Of a stretch of DNA of 64,000 nt, positions 60,712 to 64,000 are shown piece by piece. Positions within the stretch are counted from its first letter, which is position 1. Each line of letters starts with the position of its first letter. Below the pieces are notes generated by a model. That model ran no database searches, was not told the DNA's origin, and saw only the letters and a list, made by a program, of their open reading frames with translations. This stretch comes from Sipunculus nudus (Eukaryota > Annelida > Sipuncula > Golfingiida > Sipunculidae). The DNA lies in the NCBI GenBank assembly GCA_026874595.1, contig CM049306.1:45196019-45260018 (forward strand), in the 5' to 3' direction. A program made the translations under genes and the position numbers.

Positions 60712-61300
60712 AGCTCAGCTGTCTATAAATCACCAGGGCTATAGCATGGTCCTTCATCCGGGTGGCCGGCCATCGGTTGACAGGGAAACTTTTTGAAACT
60801 GTTCGATTTACGAATCCAAAATTAAACAAACAGTTACGTGTCCTTAAGTTCTCCTACCAAACCTAAAACTTAGTCACTGCGACTTCGTTCCCTTGAAAAG
60901 TGAAGGAAAAAAACCTTCGTTTTCCAGTAAAGGCCTGTTTGTACTCTTAGTGCCTTTTATTAAATTCTCTTATATTGTTTTGTTTATATTTGCATAGATA
61001 ATTCTCTGTATATTTCCTGTGTTCATGAAAGAAATCAAGTCAATATAGAGTAACTTTTAGAAGTTATGGATCTGAACATAATGTACCTTGTCAAAACATA
61101 AGAGAATATATATTCTCACTTAACATGGTAAATGTAAAAGCTGGAAACTTTTTTTTAAGGATAAAACTCTTTAATCAAACTTTAATCGTATGCCAGATAT
61201 TAGATTCAAATTTTGATATTTTTTCAAGTTATGAGCATATATTTAAAATCAATAACCGTAAGCACTGATGGTTGAATTTTCACAGTATGTACGCATCAAT
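60712..61300 (+). mobile_element. Dispersed TAGCTCAGCTG-family copy
   Basis: 'tagctcagctgtctataaat' then 'gctatagcatggtccttcat' and 'ccgg' follow the family terminus seen at 13785. The body is related to 57170-57780. Confidence 0.5.
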
Positions 61301-61739
61301 TTTTTTCTTTTGAAATCGGAAATTTGAAAGTAACTGGTCAAAAACAGTAGCTTTTATGCAAGTTTTAAGACACCATGTCAATTATTGGAATTGTTTATTT
61401 CAAGTCAACCAAGCACGATGGTGTGTAGTAGTGAGTGCCGGAGCCCTCGCCTGGTCACCTGTTATTTAACTTCCTTCAGTCCACGGAGCTAACTCCCTTT
61501 TCTCAACAGAACTAGGGTTCTGCTCCCGTCCCCAACCCCGTCATGTTGATGAATGTTATAATTTTCTATGTTTATACTTTTTTCTAGACTTTGGCTACAT
61601 TTTGGAATTTGTTTTGTACTACAAGGAGTTACAATGAGTGCACATGGAATTATCACTGTTACGTTTTGCTAAAAAGGTGTGGATGTGCATGTTGAGAGGA
61701 ACTGCTTGTTTCAGAAGAGTGGAAAATGTTTGCTTTCTT

Positions 61740-61925
61740 TATAAACATGTGTATACATGATCTGAAAAGGCAATTTTAAATCAATTTTACTGATATTTTT
61801 ATTTTAGTTATTAAAATTAAGCGTGTTCATAAACATGTGTCAACAGTGTGTATACGTGATCTGAACAGGCAATTTTAAATCAATTTTACTGATTTTTTAT
61901 TTCAGTTATTAAAATTAAGCATGTA
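61740..61925. repeat. About 105-bp tandem duplication
   Basis: 'aaaggcaattttaaatcaat' and 'cagttattaaaattaagc'-type words occur twice, at about 61768 and 61868, with 'ataaacatgtgt' preceding each. Confidence 0.8.
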
Positions 61926-62709
61926 CATTAAACTCAAAACCTCATGTACATTAAACTAAAAACCCCAATCTACAAACCTTTTTGTTTAATAGAGATCTAA
62001 TGAATAATCTAGAAGGTGCATTTTTTAGTGATTTTATTTAAAAAATAGTATTCTTTAAAATTTAGTTTAAGCATTTTTTTAAATAAAAAAAAGTAGAATA
62101 TATGTGTATGCATAAATTTCCATTACCAAACTAAGGATAAATAATGATGCAGCTAATAATAAAAGAAAACGCTTATATTTGCAGATTTCATTTTGGTAGG
62201 CCTATTGCAGATTTATCATATATATATTTGCAAATTTGAAAGATTCAATATGATAAAATTTATTCATTGAATGAATCGTTATTCTCCTGCCCAAAAAGGA
62301 CATGCTGAAAAAATGGCTTAATATAAACTTAAGATCTTTATTTCTCTGCCTCAGCAGAAAGTTAAATAAAGTTATCATTTCTTTCATTCCACCTGTGTCT
62401 ATCTGTAAATATTTCATATGCAACAAAATATCTACAAAAAAACCTATAGTGGTTTTCCCATGGCAGTCATGTCACGAGTATTAGTTTGACAATCATATAT
62501 TTAGTGCTCGATTATCAGCAACTAGCAGGATATTATATTTCTATATATATTACAGAAACAATGGAAATAAGGAAATTTTGCATTTGCTGAATTTTTACAA
62601 AATTCAGCTGAACGCCGTGACCTATGGGTTCATTGTTCATTCACATTGTACAACTTATATTTCTATTTGGAATTAAGCATTAGAATGCTGTGTGGATTTA
62701 TTGTTTGGT

Positions 62710-62713
62710 GTTT

Positions 62714-62757
<44 letters not shown>
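62710..62757. repeat. (TA)n microsatellite
   Basis: About 48 bp of pure TA. Confidence 0.95.
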
Positions 62758-62758
<1 letters not shown>

Positions 62759-63047
62759 CAATACATAGAGCGCTGTGTGACTGCGGAGGAAAGACTGCAT
62801 AGCCGCAGACCATTTCTACTTATATATAGTCATACATTTCAATCAATCACATTATGGCGTTGATACCTCTCCTCTTTTTTGTTTCTTTGACTGTTTGAGC
62901 CAACATCCGGTGAATTTAGAAATATATATGTGTGTGTGTGTTTGTGTAGCAATTGCCTTTACCTAATGTTTCGGTTACCTCAATCCTGGCTACGCCCCTG
63001 GCGTATATATATGCTGTCATAAATGACCATGTACAGTTCATGTATTT

Positions 63048-64000
63048 GTCGAGGCCCAGATTAGAATCTGGCCCAATTTAAAACTGGGCCAGCCCAGATC
63101 AAAATTTTGATCTTGACCGGCCGAGATCAAAATTTTATCTTGGCCAGACTAGTTTTAAACTGGGCCAGCCAAGATTAAAATTTTGATCTTGGCCGGTCAA
63201 GATTATACAATCCTGTGGTGAAGACTTCAGGATTGAAATCTGGTCTGGACTGATTTTAAACTGGGCAGCCCAGATTAGAATTTTGATCTGGGCCTGTCAA
63301 GTTTACAGTCCTTTGGTGGACGGATTTTAAACTGGGCCGGTCCAGATCAGAATCTTAAATTACACATAGGCTGGCTTCGGTTGTAAACACTATATATTTA
63401 CCTAAGTTTCCTTTAATCAATTCAAAGGATTTGCAAAATATTGTAAGTCCATAATAATTACTATTTCATAAATTTATTGCATAAATGACACCTGTCATAT
63501 TTATGTTGTAATTTAACCTCTATGTGAAATAATTAATATATAACTGATAAAATGATCATGTTAAACATTGGTATTTCACAGCTGAAAACTATAAATATAG
63601 CTTACAGGACATTTGTATTAATCAATAAACCAAACTAAAATTTATTCAGTAATTATAAATATATATTACCCAATGTAAAGCTTGTTATCCAAGACCTGTA
63701 AATTTAAAATTTACCGAGGTTGGGGTCTTTGGTCTGTCATCTTTCTGTTCCGCCACCCATTAGAAAATTTTGCACATGTATATTGTAATGTTGGACCTAG
63801 AACTTATAACTAAATATTTAGAAAGGAAGGCCCTTGAAAAATCTAATTAAGATGATACAAACCAAGTCAGCATAGGATTAGGTAAGGATTCTGATCTGGG
63901 CTGGCCCAGTTTAAAATCAGTCCACCACAAGTTTGTAATATTGACCGACCGAGATCAAAATTCTAATCTGGGCTGGTCAAATTAAAACTAGTCCTACACA
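63048..64000. mobile_element. Second foldback-like element, right arm cut by the window edge
   Basis: The left arm (63048-63356) is built of subrepeats: 'tttaaactgggccagccc' followed by 'agatcaaaattttgatct' and 'tggcc', five or so times, each subrepeat itself palindromic. From about 63890 the complement appears ('gattctgatctgggctggcc' then 'cagtttaaaatcagtccacc'), matching the left arm's inner end in inverted orientation. The spacer (63360-63890) is AT-rich and single-copy here. Confidence 0.65.

Larger units (their letters stand above)
60499..62998. mobile_element. Pair of inverted hAT-like ends CAGGGGCGTAGCCAG, 2.5 kb apart
   Basis: CAGGGGCGTAGCCAG starts at 60499 and its exact inverse CTGGCTACGCCCCTG ends at 62998. 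The flanks gtgtatg and gcgtata agree at five of seven positions only. They could be the two ends of one non-autonomous element or two separate elements in opposite orientation. The interior shows no transposase. It includes a copy of the TAGCTCAGCTG family at about 60712. Confidence 0.5.

Overview
This is AT-rich nuclear DNA from an invertebrate animal, with long introns and gene exons separated by kilobases of repeats. The two recognisable genes are intron-rich metazoan genes. The repeat landscape (tRNA-derived SINEs, CR1/L2-like LINE remnants, hAT-like ends, many dispersed non-autonomous elements) suggests a mollusc, probably a bivalve. That assignment is inference; nothing in the window proves the species.

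Layout. (1) 1-8.6 kb, minus strand: the 5' part of a phytanoyl-CoA 2-hydroxylase gene (PHYH). It has four coding exons, starts at 8460 and runs off the left edge. The N-terminus carries a textbook PTS2 peroxisomal targeting signal, and an everted-repeat nuclear-receptor-type site lies about 100 bp upstream of the ATG. (2) 8.6-17 kb: intergenic DNA with repeats. (3) 17.4-39.9 kb, minus strand: a complete gene for eukaryotic release factor 1 (ETF1/eRF1). I assembled 11 coding exons by splice phase; they give exactly 437 residues, the human length, with the NIKS, YxCxxxF and GGQ motifs intact. CCAAT, ETS and CRE motifs lie about 310-370 bp upstream of the ATG. Its introns hold a decayed LINE, a SINE, a 34-bp minisatellite and a roughly 330-bp tandem array. 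(4) 40.3-55 kb: no convincing host gene. It contains microsatellites, a solo LTR with 4-bp target duplication, LINE and SINE remnants, hAT-like ends and a 3.5-kb foldback-like element. That element has inverted arms built of tandem ACCGAGCGCT subrepeats and a nested insertion. (5) 55-64 kb: a GC-richer patch with a candidate first coding exon on the plus strand (55557), then transposon remnants. These include a 543-bp MITE with direct-repeat flanks and a second foldback-like structure cut by the right edge.

The two genes do not form a pathway: PHYH acts in peroxisomal fatty-acid alpha-oxidation and ETF1 in cytosolic translation termination. The most unusual material is structural: the two foldback-like elements, a transposon-like unit enclosing a 5S rRNA-derived block, and the everted-repeat site at the PHYH promoter.
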